This document shows positions 1 to 5,748 of a stretch of 5,748 bases of DNA, one piece after another. Within the stretch, counting starts at the first letter, position 1; each line of letters opens with the position of its first letter. Both the position numbers and the translations under genes were made by a program. The notes beneath the pieces are model-generated. The model was not told the origin of the DNA. It worked only from the letters and a program-made list of their open reading frames with translations, and ran no database searches. Origin of the DNA: DATKMG01 sp041476565 (GTDB taxonomy: Bacteria; Acidobacteriota; Terriglobia; Versatilivoradales; Versatilivoraceae). Location: the NCBI GenBank assembly GCA_041476565.1, contig JBGOTQ010000436.1:1-5748 (forward strand), given 5' to 3'.

Positions 1-351
1 CTCGTCCCCGGGCCCAATACCCAGAGCGTTCAAAGAGGTGAAAAGAGCGCTAGTCCCGTTGGCGGTCGCCAGGCAGTCTTTTGTCCCCATCAATCTGGCG
101 AACTCCCTCTCAAAGGTTTTGACGACGTCTCCATCCATCCGAAACCAATGCTTGGCGCGCAGACATTGCATCCAGGCTTTTTCGTCGTTGTCAGCAATTA
201 CTGGCCAGGATGGAAATGGATTGGTCCGGACGGGCTTGCCGCCCAGTAGAGCCGGCTTGCCTGAGTCCTGGGAGCTAAGAATCATCGAACTGCCCAGCGA
301 AAGCCCGGCAGTACCGACCACTGTCGATTTCAGAAACTTTCGTCTTTTCAT
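1..351 (-). CDS. Tat-exported DegT/DnrJ/EryC1/StrS-family PLP aminotransferase (N-terminal part)
   Basis: The gene starts at an ATG (349-351) and is cut by the left window edge after 117 codons, so only the N-terminal third of a protein usually near 400 residues is present. Residues 1-26 form a twin-arginine signal: KRRKFLK, close to the Tat consensus (S/T)RRxFLK, followed by a mildly hydrophobic stretch. Next comes the family's usual opening, ALLGGKPVR at 34-42 and FPSWP at 46-50. HWFRMDG at 68-74 precedes the substrate pocket. TANGTSAL at 96-103 corresponds to the conserved phosphate-binding GTSAL loop for the PLP cofactor, and GIGPGDE at 111-117 is also typical. The catalytic lysine lies beyond the window. 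Cytosolic relatives aminate keto-sugars such as nucleotide-linked ones; the substrate here cannot be read from the sequence. Tat export fits a protein that folds around PLP before secretion. AAAGGG lies nine bases upstream of the ATG. The dipeptidase gene ends 44 bp upstream, so co-transcription is likely. Family assignment is secure; export is a prediction. Confidence 0.9.
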   Translation of the reverse strand, partial: MKRRKFLKSTVVGTAGLSLGSSMILSSQDSGKPALLGGKPVRTNPFPSWPVIADNDEKAWMQCLRAKHWFRMDGDVVKTFEREFARLMGTKDCLATANGTSALFTSLNALGIGPGDE

Positions 352-360
352 GGTATCAAA

Positions 361-366
361 CCCTTT
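361..366 (-). promoter_or_regulatory. Ribosome binding site of the DegT-family gene
   Basis: The minus strand reads GAAAGGG here, leaving nine bases to the ATG at 349-351. It fixes this start, which is also where the twin-arginine signal begins. It lies inside the 44-bp gap after the dipeptidase stop. I see no terminator hairpin in that gap, consistent with translation of a shared message. Confidence 0.55.
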
Positions 367-395
367 CAGAGTTGCGGTGCTACCTTAATGATCAT

Positions 396-1658
396 TCACT
401 TGCTTGTTGCCATTGATGGCAGTTCTGAAGCTAGAGACTGTGAGACCTCATCCACCCTGGCAAAAAATCTCAAGAAGTTTTCACCAAGAACCTTACGGAT
501 GACCTCTTCCGAGTGCCCCCGGCGCAAAAGTTCTCGCGTGATCTTCGGGAGCATTGAAACGTCCTCAAGGCCTTCGGGCGGATCATGGATCCCATCAAAA
601 TCGGTGCCCAGTCCGACTGCGTCCGGCCCTGCAATCTGGATGACATGAACGATATGATCGACCACTTTGGTCCAACTTGCCTTGCGCGAGGGTAACTTTT
701 CAAGGAGCTTTTCGATTGCAGCCTCCCGCTGCCGGGGAGCGTCAGCGAACTGCTTTTCGATCTGCTCATATTCTGGCCAGATTTTACGAACGTCCGCTCT
801 CTGGGCGTCGGCCATTTCTTGATCGAGGAACCAGGAGCTGACATTAATCATGACTACGCCCCCTTTCGCGGCAATTTGTTTGATCTGCTCGTCGTTCAGG
901 TTGCGCGGGACGTTTGACAACGCGCGGCACGATGAGTGTGAGGCGAAGACAGGGGCACGGGTAACGGCGAGCACATCCCTGATAGTTTCATCTGAGACGT
1001 GCGAGACATCCACCATCATCCCGAGCCGATTCATTTCTTTGACGACAGCACGGCCGAAGTTGGTCAGGCCGTGGTACACCTGGGATTTTTTGGGATCAAA
1101 GTCGGGCAACCAGAAGACACCGGAAGAATCGGCCCAATGATTGGTGTTGACATGGGTCAGTGTCATGTAACGAATGCCCAGGCGATAGAACTCGCGCAAA
1201 GCCCCCAGCGAGTCTTCAATGGCATGGCCTCCTTCAATACCCATCAACACCGCCATCTTATTTTCGTTCTTGATATGGCGAATATCGGCCACAGACACAG
1301 CCGCCTCTAAATCGGCAGGGTGACGGCTAATAACCTGGTGCACCATATCAATCAGCTCAAGGGTTTCTTTAATGGAACCGCCGGTCTCGGCAAACCGCGC
1401 CGGCACGTAAATGGCGAAGAAAGGTGCTGTCAGGCCGCCATCGCGGGCACGCGGGATATCGAAATGCGGTGTTGCGCCGCGAATTCCGAGGTCTGTCATT
1501 TTCTGACGGAGTTTTTCAGGTACGTCGATATGAGTGTCAACCACAATAGCAGCCTGGTGGATTTGCCGCGCTCGCTCCGCGAGGTCGTCCTCTGCGAGAT
1601 AAGGTACGGCCACTCCAACATTGAAGAAGGTAGTTACTAATAAGGCTGATATAATCAT
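396..1658 (-). CDS. Secreted membrane dipeptidase, peptidase family M19 (renal dipeptidase-like)
   Basis: This is a metal-dependent hydrolase of the M19 amidohydrolase-fold family, which cleaves dipeptides and in some members dipeptides with a D-residue. Counting from the ATG at 1656-1658 (420 residues), the expected ligands are all visible: H43 and D45 in DTHIDVP, E142 in MGIEGGHAI, H220 in DVSHVSDET, H241 in ASHSSCRAL and D353 in GLGTDFDGI. R252 in NVPRNLND matches the substrate-binding arginine. Length is normal for the family. Residues 2-20 are hydrophobic and look like a signal peptide or anchor; no lipobox cysteine is seen. An in-frame TTG at 1689-1691 would add 11 residues, including a lysine that would give the signal a positive n-region. 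I prefer the ATG because it is the commoner codon and because a TATAGAAT box lies about 50 bp upstream of it, but neither start has a strong ribosome binding site. The charged stretch around residues 280-325 is a common insertion in bacterial members. The substrate is unknown. The Tat-signal aminotransferase gene follows after 44 bp, suggesting an operon. Confidence 0.93.
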   Translation of the reverse strand: MIISALLVTTFFNVGVAVPYLAEDDLAERARQIHQAAIVVDTHIDVPEKLRQKMTDLGIRGATPHFDIPRARDGGLTAPFFAIYVPARFAETGGSIKETLELIDMVHQVISRHPADLEAAVSVADIRHIKNENKMAVLMGIEGGHAIEDSLGALREFYRLGIRYMTLTHVNTNHWADSSGVFWLPDFDPKKSQVYHGLTNFGRAVVKEMNRLGMMVDVSHVSDETIRDVLAVTRAPVFASHSSCRALSNVPRNLNDEQIKQIAAKGGVVMINVSSWFLDQEMADAQRADVRKIWPEYEQIEKQFADAPRQREAAIEKLLEKLPSRKASWTKVVDHIVHVIQIAGPDAVGLGTDFDGIHDPPEGLEDVSMLPKITRELLRRGHSEEVIRKVLGENFLRFFARVDEVSQSLASELPSMATSK

Positions 1659-1691
1659 TTTCTCTGGGGAAAAGCAAAAGGGTGAAATCAA

Positions 1692-1857
1692 CCAACTGAT
1701 GACGGAGCGATTCTATAACAACGACTGGACTCTCGAAAGGTGCTTTTGCGATATCAAATCTAAATATGAAAATGAGTGCTCGTCCACTCCGAAGCCACCA
1801 AACCGTAATGGGCGGGGTATTCACCGTCCATGGATTTCAGATTTGGCGTGAGGCACC
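1692..1857. other. Intergenic gap between ligase and dipeptidase genes
   Basis: This gap of 166 bp (199 bp if the dipeptidase starts at its ATG) separates two co-directional genes. Apart from the weak -10-like box it holds no credible ORF, no RNA gene and no strong hairpin with a T-run. Its size and the AT-rich central part (about 1740-1775) suggest that the dipeptidase has its own promoter rather than reading through from the ligase. Confidence 0.5.
1710..1717 (-). promoter_or_regulatory. Possible -10 box for the dipeptidase-aminotransferase unit
   Basis: The minus strand reads TATAGAAT here, close to the TATAAT consensus, but no good -35 hexamer sits 16-18 bp upstream. A start of transcription near 1703 would leave a leader of roughly 45 bases before the ATG at 1656-1658, but only about 12 before the alternative TTG at 1689-1691. 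The box therefore favours the ATG slightly. It also contains the in-frame TAG (1713-1715) that limits how far upstream the dipeptidase frame can extend. In a phylum whose promoters are poorly charted this is only a suggestion. Confidence 0.25.
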
Positions 1858-3327
1858 TCACAATGAAATGACAGGACGAACCTTGCCACTTGCCGTCCTG
1901 GGGATAGAATCCACAATCCGGATCTCACAGGAAACTCCGTCTCCACAAATGGCGAAGAACTTAGCCGCAATCCGTTCCATGATTTGCTGAGAGGCGTCCT
2001 GTCGGGCCAAGACCAAGAGTAACTCAAAATGGGAGGATGTCCTTTGGATCAGTTGGAACTGCCAAAGTTGTTCCTCTTCTTTCACTGCGGTCTGCAGGGC
2101 AAGCGGATGAATAATTCGTCCTGAAGGAAGTTGAAGCCAGTCGGCACTCCGTCCCCGGGGAAGTGAGATCAAAGGTAGAGAACGCCGGCAAGGACATGTC
2201 TCCGGCAGCATGGCAGCTAGATCACCAAGCCGATAGTTGAGGAGAACCGTCGCGCGGTTGACCAGATTCGAAATTATCACTTCCCCTTCCTCTCCAGGCC
2301 TGGCAGTGGCCCCACTCGGTTGGATCACCCGAAGGGGGTATAAGTCGAAGTTCAAATGGAGCCCGGAATGCTTCCCGCATTGGAATCCAACCTTGAAAGC
2401 CTCCACTGACTGGTAGGTACATAAGACCGGGATCCCGTATTTATCCGTGATCAGCCGTCTTGCAGAATCCACAAGCTCATCGGAACTGTACGTGATCACC
2501 TTGGGCCGAAAAAGAGCGTTCCCATGCCTCTCCAGGTGAGAAAAGAGGTAGCCAACATAAGACCCGTAGCTGTGGACAACATCGGGTTGAAAGCGGTTGA
2601 GGAGTTCCACGGTTCTTGCTGGCTCATCCAGCAAGGACAAAAACTGCCGTTCGATACGGAATCCTCTTGGCAATAATCTCAGGCCTTCAGTGAAGCGGGG
2701 TACTTTTTCATTGGTGCTGACGGGGGCAACAATGATGGCTTCCCGGTAGCCAAGCCACTTCCCGACCAGGGATGCCACGATGGATCGTTCTCTTTCACCA
2801 TGTGCCGCGTTCTGCAGGACCGCTCTAGTATCGTGATAGACCGTGCGAGGCATTCCGGTGCTGCCCCCCGAGCGCAACCGCAGGTAGCGGTGGAGGGGTT
2901 GCCGCGTAGAGACAAAATACTCCGGGTCCCGCTGGATTTGGTTGGGCTCCAGAATAGGCAGTTTTTCGAGGTCCTCAACTTGGAGGAAATCACCCGGCCG
3001 CAATCCAAAACGACCCATGATCTCCCGATAGTAGGGAACGTATCTAAAAGCATGGGCGATGATTGAATGGAGACGTCGATTCTGATCACGCTTCAGGGCC
3101 TGCAGAGAAGCAAAGGGCCTTTGAGCCTGGCCTCGAAGGTGATAAGCAGAATAGAACGTCCAGAACAACTGTGTCATCACCATGGCCAAATGTCCGTATC
3201 TTACCCCGGTTGATCTTGTGCCGAAGGTGAGTATGCTAGCAATGAGGTAATCGCGGTGCTCCGCGTCCGACTTGGGTTTCTGATTGCGGACCAACGGTAG
3301 TGTGTCCCTACCTTGATTATCCTCCAA
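1858..3327 (-). CDS. PaaK/CapK-type phenylacetate-CoA ligase family protein (adenylate-forming)
   Basis: Members of this family activate a carboxylic acid as an acyl-adenylate and usually pass it to CoA. Phenylacetate is the classic substrate, and CapK-like members occur in capsule and polysaccharide clusters. In the 489-residue reading, VPYYRE (97-102) and LEKLPIL (120-126) are typical of the N-terminal part. RSGGSTGMP (152-160) is the ATP phosphate-binding loop. GEEGEV (345-350) and YRLGDLA (365-371) are the hinge-side motifs, and PRTASGK (476-482) carries the catalytic C-terminal lysine. CPCRR (378-382) replaces the usual CPCGR. The start is uncertain. The longest frame opens at a TTG (3325-3327) with only a poorly spaced GAGAAG before it and a stop codon just upstream (3334-3336). 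The first in-frame ATG is residue 49 (3181-3183); starting there would still leave a full family core. No phenylacetate-degradation genes are nearby, so the acid substrate is unknown. It is probably cytoplasmic. Family is secure, substrate is not. Confidence 0.88.
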   Translation of the reverse strand: MEDNQGRDTLPLVRNQKPKSDAEHRDYLIASILTFGTRSTGVRYGHLAMVMTQLFWTFYSAYHLRGQAQRPFASLQALKRDQNRRLHSIIAHAFRYVPYYREIMGRFGLRPGDFLQVEDLEKLPILEPNQIQRDPEYFVSTRQPLHRYLRLRSGGSTGMPRTVYHDTRAVLQNAAHGERERSIVASLVGKWLGYREAIIVAPVSTNEKVPRFTEGLRLLPRGFRIERQFLSLLDEPARTVELLNRFQPDVVHSYGSYVGYLFSHLERHGNALFRPKVITYSSDELVDSARRLITDKYGIPVLCTYQSVEAFKVGFQCGKHSGLHLNFDLYPLRVIQPSGATARPGEEGEVIISNLVNRATVLLNYRLGDLAAMLPETCPCRRSLPLISLPRGRSADWLQLPSGRIIHPLALQTAVKEEEQLWQFQLIQRTSSHFELLLVLARQDASQQIMERIAAKFFAICGDGVSCEIRIVDSIPRTASGKVRPVISL

Positions 3328-3511
3328 AGCTTCTCATTTTCAAAAGGATGGATCACTGCACTAGAACTCTGGAAAGACCATAACTTCAAGAGCCCTTCTC
3401 CCCTTGGCTTGCGCCCCCCCCAGTCATGATTGCAGATGTTGAAACCATCAAGGCCGGTGAGACGCTTGCGCTTTAGCCTTACTCTTCACTGCCCACTCGT
3501 CACTGCCCATT
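3328..3511. other. Intergenic gap between the regulator and ligase genes
   Basis: This 184-bp gap has no supportable ORF and no RNA gene. It holds the heptamer array at its right end and an eight-base C run at 3414-3421 (G run on the coding strand). I found no classic hairpin followed by a T-run that would end the regulator transcript, and no convincing -35/-10 pair for the ligase gene, although one must lie here if the ligase is transcribed on its own. Confidence 0.5.
3481..3508. repeat. Degenerate heptamer tandem repeat (four units)
   Basis: Four consecutive 7-base units read ACTCTTC, ACTGCCC, ACTCGTC and ACTGCCC. They can also be read as two tandem 14-base units with one mismatch. All units begin with ACT. 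The array stops three bases before the stop codon of the regulator gene (3512-3514), on its downstream side. Units 2 and 4 are identical; units 1 and 3 differ by one base. The family and function are not known to me. Short heptamer arrays can arise by slippage, or can be a copy of a dispersed intergenic repeat. Confidence 0.6.
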
Positions 3512-5674
3512 TCACCTGAAGTTCTCGACTAACATCAGGTCGCTCTCAACTCGTTCTAACGCCGTAATTAGAACCGTTCGTTCATCGGGGGAAACGGCGA
3601 GGTTCCCAGCAAACCGATAAAAACTCAATCCCTTCGGCATTGTGAAGAGCCTATTGAGGCCATGAGTGGCAAAACTGTAGAAATAGATGGCATGAACTCC
3701 ACTTGCCTCGTCCTCAGACAGATATATGCCGGAAGCCACAATTGCCCAGGCTTGGGCTCTCCCCTGCTTTAGTACCTGGCTTTCCTCACCCCCGCCCACG
3801 GGGAGCCTCCAGACGCCCCGGAAGCGATGGTCTTTTGTATAATAGAGCCATTGGCCATCCACCGACTCGAAGGCCTCCCACCCTCCATGTCGAGTCACCG
3901 GGACGGCCGAGCCTCCTCCAGAAGGGACCTTCCAGACCTGCCAGCCTCCTGTTTGGATTGATGCGAAATAGATCCATTGCCCATCCCGTGACCAACTCGG
4001 CAAGACAGCCGAGGAGCTTTTCGAAGTGAGGAGTCGGCGTAAGCCACCTCTTGCTGGAACAATATAGATTTCCACCTTCCCGTTACTTACAGAGTCAAAG
4101 GAAATGTGGGTCCCATCGGGAGACCAACGGGGACTGCCTACAACCTGGGTTCCTAAATCTGTCAACTGGATTTTGTTGGCGCCGTCGACATTGCACGTCC
4201 AGATTTCCTTATACGTGGAATAAGCGATCTGTTTTCCATCGGGAGAAAACTGTGGGTCAACTTGCGCCGCTGTGGAAGGATTTAGAGTGATGGGCCGGGG
4301 CTCATTCTTAAGGCCGATTCGCCAATCGAGACCCGGCTTAGGAATCCGGTAAATGTTGAGATCCCGAAGCGATTGTTCATAGACTAAACGGCTACTCTGC
4401 CGGGCCACCGAGAGGGTGACAGCATCGCTGATCCCAGCAAGAGGTTCCGGTTCGCCGCCATTGAGAGCAATCTTCCATAAGCTGATTAAACCTGTGCGGT
4501 TCGATGAGAACACAAGACCACGACCATCCGGCATCCAATCAAAATCTTCTGCGCCAACATTCAACTGCCTGGGTTCTCCGCTCGCCTTCCCATCAACCAG
4601 CGAAAGAACTAACAATCCGATGGGGTCACGCAAGAATGCGAGAGTTTTCCCGTCCGGAGAGAAAATGGGAACACTATCCCGAACGCGCCGGGAGGGAGAA
4701 GTCAGTGGCTGCCTCTCGGCTGTTTCCGTAGAAATGAGGCAGATCCTGCTGGTGCTTTCCGATGAATTATTCTCCGTTATTGCCAGGAACTTCCCATCTG
4801 GAGACCACGACATCTTGCCTATTAGGAGATTAGTCCAATCCGCCGACTCAGTCATGCCCAACTTCCTCTCCTCTCCTCCTAAGGCCGGAATGATAAGAAT
4901 CTCACATCCCTCGGGCGTGTACCGGTTAAAGGCAATGCGCCGTCCATCAGGAGACCAGGCGGGTTCGCGGTCTTCAGCCGGATTGGTGGTTAGTCGTAAG
5001 GTTTTCCCCCCGTCAATGAGTTGGATGTAGATATCAAAATTGTCCTGCTTTTCCCCATTCCAGCAGAAAGCCACCTGGTTGCCGTCCGGTGAAAACGCCG
5101 GGTTCGTTTCAACACCTCGAAAACTGGTAAGTTTGCGAACTCTGAGAGGCGGGATAACCGAGCGTTTTGAGTAGAAATGCCAGCCCGTGAGGCTAATTCC
5201 CAGCAGGATGCCTGCTATCAACCCAATCCATGCAACCCTTCGCCCCAACCGCTTCGCCCCGGGTACGGTCCCTCTTCCCTCTTGGCTCGAATCGACCGCA
5301 CCCTGTAGCGCAGAGTCGGTTTTTGACTCTGCGGCTTTTGGTCTTAGCAGGTGAAAAAGCCGCAGCCCCACAAGCCGGGGCAGGGTCTCAATGTAGCGGG
5401 GTGTGTCGGCTGAGTCGCTGAGCGCCTCGCGCAGTCTCTGGATGGCTGCGTTCAGGCTGTGGTTGAAATCGACGAAGGTGTCTCCAGGCCAGAGCCGTTG
5501 CTGTAGTTCTTCACGGGTCACGATCCGGTCCGGCCTTTCCAGCAACATCAAGAGAATCTGAATCGGCTGGCCCTGGAGGTGGACCAGGCGACCCTCTTTG
5601 AGTAGTTCGCCCGAATCCGGGTCGACTTCGAATTTGCCGAAGTGAATTCGATGGGAAGGAGTGGAAGCTTCCAT
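3512..5674 (-). CDS. Membrane one-component regulator: OmpR-type winged helix, single TM helix, WD40-like/TolB-type propeller
   Basis: A 720-residue protein built like CadC/ToxR, with a sensor of a different kind. Residues 10-108 are an OmpR/PhoB-type DNA-binding domain: FGKFEVDPDSGEL, the LLERPDRIVTREELQQRLWP helix region, NAAIQRLREALSDSA as recognition helix, and IETLPR leading into the wing. There is no receiver domain. A charged linker ending KRLGRR leads to one hydrophobic helix at about 147-167, so the basic side faces the cytoplasm and the C-terminus lies outside. From about 190 to the end, SPDG-type propeller motifs recur: 194-198, 240-244, 290-294, 338-342, 380-384, 477-480, 518-521, 561-565, 605-607 and 695-698. 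The tail SDLMLVENFR is a signature I associate with acidobacterial paralogs. The likely role is to sense an extracytoplasmic ligand or protein and act directly on a promoter; target and ligand are unknown. The ATG at 5672-5674 is preceded by GGGGG eight bases upstream. A dyad just upstream could be an autoregulatory site. Confidence 0.92.
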   Translation of the reverse strand: MEASTPSHRIHFGKFEVDPDSGELLKEGRLVHLQGQPIQILLMLLERPDRIVTREELQQRLWPGDTFVDFNHSLNAAIQRLREALSDSADTPRYIETLPRLVGLRLFHLLRPKAAESKTDSALQGAVDSSQEGRGTVPGAKRLGRRVAWIGLIAGILLGISLTGWHFYSKRSVIPPLRVRKLTSFRGVETNPAFSPDGNQVAFCWNGEKQDNFDIYIQLIDGGKTLRLTTNPAEDREPAWSPDGRRIAFNRYTPEGCEILIIPALGGEERKLGMTESADWTNLLIGKMSWSPDGKFLAITENNSSESTSRICLISTETAERQPLTSPSRRVRDSVPIFSPDGKTLAFLRDPIGLLVLSLVDGKASGEPRQLNVGAEDFDWMPDGRGLVFSSNRTGLISLWKIALNGGEPEPLAGISDAVTLSVARQSSRLVYEQSLRDLNIYRIPKPGLDWRIGLKNEPRPITLNPSTAAQVDPQFSPDGKQIAYSTYKEIWTCNVDGANKIQLTDLGTQVVGSPRWSPDGTHISFDSVSNGKVEIYIVPARGGLRRLLTSKSSSAVLPSWSRDGQWIYFASIQTGGWQVWKVPSGGGSAVPVTRHGGWEAFESVDGQWLYYTKDHRFRGVWRLPVGGGEESQVLKQGRAQAWAIVASGIYLSEDEASGVHAIYFYSFATHGLNRLFTMPKGLSFYRFAGNLAVSPDERTVLITALERVESDLMLVENFR

Positions 5675-5688
5675 GGAAAAGACCCCCG

Positions 5689-5709
5689 TTCAGGATCAGG
5701 GCCCCTGAA
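5689..5709. promoter_or_regulatory. GC-rich dyad upstream of the regulator gene
   Basis: Nested inverted repeats lie 15-35 bases before the regulator's start codon: TTCAGG (5689-5694) pairs with CCTGAA (5704-5709), and TCAGGG (5696-5701) pairs with CCCTGA (5703-5708). The left half is also a direct repeat, TCAGGA followed by TCAGGG, and OmpR-type winged helices often bind direct repeats. It could be an operator for autoregulation or a small leader hairpin close to the GGGGG ribosome binding site at 5683-5687. There is no experimental or comparative support in the window. Confidence 0.3.
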
Positions 5710-5748
5710 GCATCCTCAACCAGGCAACAACATCTGCTAGGGATTCTA

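Noticed and set aside
38..388. Plus-strand 116-codon open frame at the left edge
   Set aside because: It is antisense to the DegT-family aminotransferase fragment, which has clear family motifs and a ribosome binding site on the minus strand.
1755..1845. Inverted repeat CAAATCT (1755-1761) and AGATTTG (1839-1845)
   Set aside because: Seven-base arms 77 bases apart are expected by chance. There is no T-run or compact stem to support a terminator.
3201..3389. 62-codon minus-strand frame overlapping the 5' end of the ligase gene, considered as a frameshifted ligase N-terminus
   Set aside because: Its translation shows none of the family's N-terminal features, while the ligase frame itself continues intact through this stretch.
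3414..3421. Eight-base C homopolymer considered as a phase-variation tract
   Set aside because: It lies between genes, far from either start codon and not at an identifiable promoter spacer. A single short run is weak evidence for a switch.
4416..5030. A 204-codon plus-strand open frame opposite the regulator gene
   Set aside because: It lies wholly antisense to the propeller repeats. Its protein shows repeated Pro-Ser-Gly pieces that are only the reverse reading of SPDG motifs, and it has no recognisable domain.
4111..5100. Recurring DNA motif resembling CCATCGGGAGACCA, looking like a dispersed repeat or array
   Set aside because: The copies coincide with the SPDG propeller motifs of the encoded protein on the minus strand. 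Spacing varies and the copies diverge, so this is protein repeat structure and not a CRISPR array or DNA element.

Overview
The window holds four protein-coding genes, all on the minus strand, so they read from high to low coordinates. Three are complete and one runs off the left edge. No RNA gene, CRISPR array, transposase or prophage gene was found. Base composition looks mixed, around half G+C by eye (not computed). The best taxonomic clue is the large gene at 3512-5674. It encodes a winged-helix domain, one membrane helix and a WD40-like/TolB-type propeller ending in SDLMLVENFR. To my knowledge this architecture and tail occur in many copies in Acidobacteriota, so that phylum is the most likely source. 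This is recollection of the family plus inference, not a database result.

Layout in the direction of transcription: (1) 5674-3512 is a CadC/ToxR-like membrane one-component regulator with about ten propeller motifs. A GC-rich dyad lies just before its start codon and a short heptamer tandem array lies just after its stop. (2) A 184-bp gap follows. (3) 3327-1858 is a PaaK/CapK-type adenylate-forming ligase with an uncertain start. (4) A gap of roughly 200 bp follows, with a possible promoter. (5) 1658-396 is a secreted or membrane-anchored M19 (renal-dipeptidase-like) dipeptidase with all expected metal ligands. (6) A 44-bp spacer with a good ribosome binding site leads to (7) 351-1, the N-terminal 117 residues of a DegT/DnrJ/EryC1/StrS-family PLP aminotransferase that carries a twin-arginine export signal.

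The dipeptidase and aminotransferase are spaced like an operon, and both appear to be targeted out of the cytoplasm. That pairing is the most interesting feature: a dipeptide or amide hydrolase and a PLP enzyme that may work in sequence in the periplasm. The regulator and the ligase are probably separate transcription units, and nothing in the sequence ties them functionally to the pair. I see no convincing wholly new system here. The points worth a second look are the exported PLP enzyme, the altered wing of the regulator's DNA-binding domain, the dyad before its start and the heptamer array after its stop.
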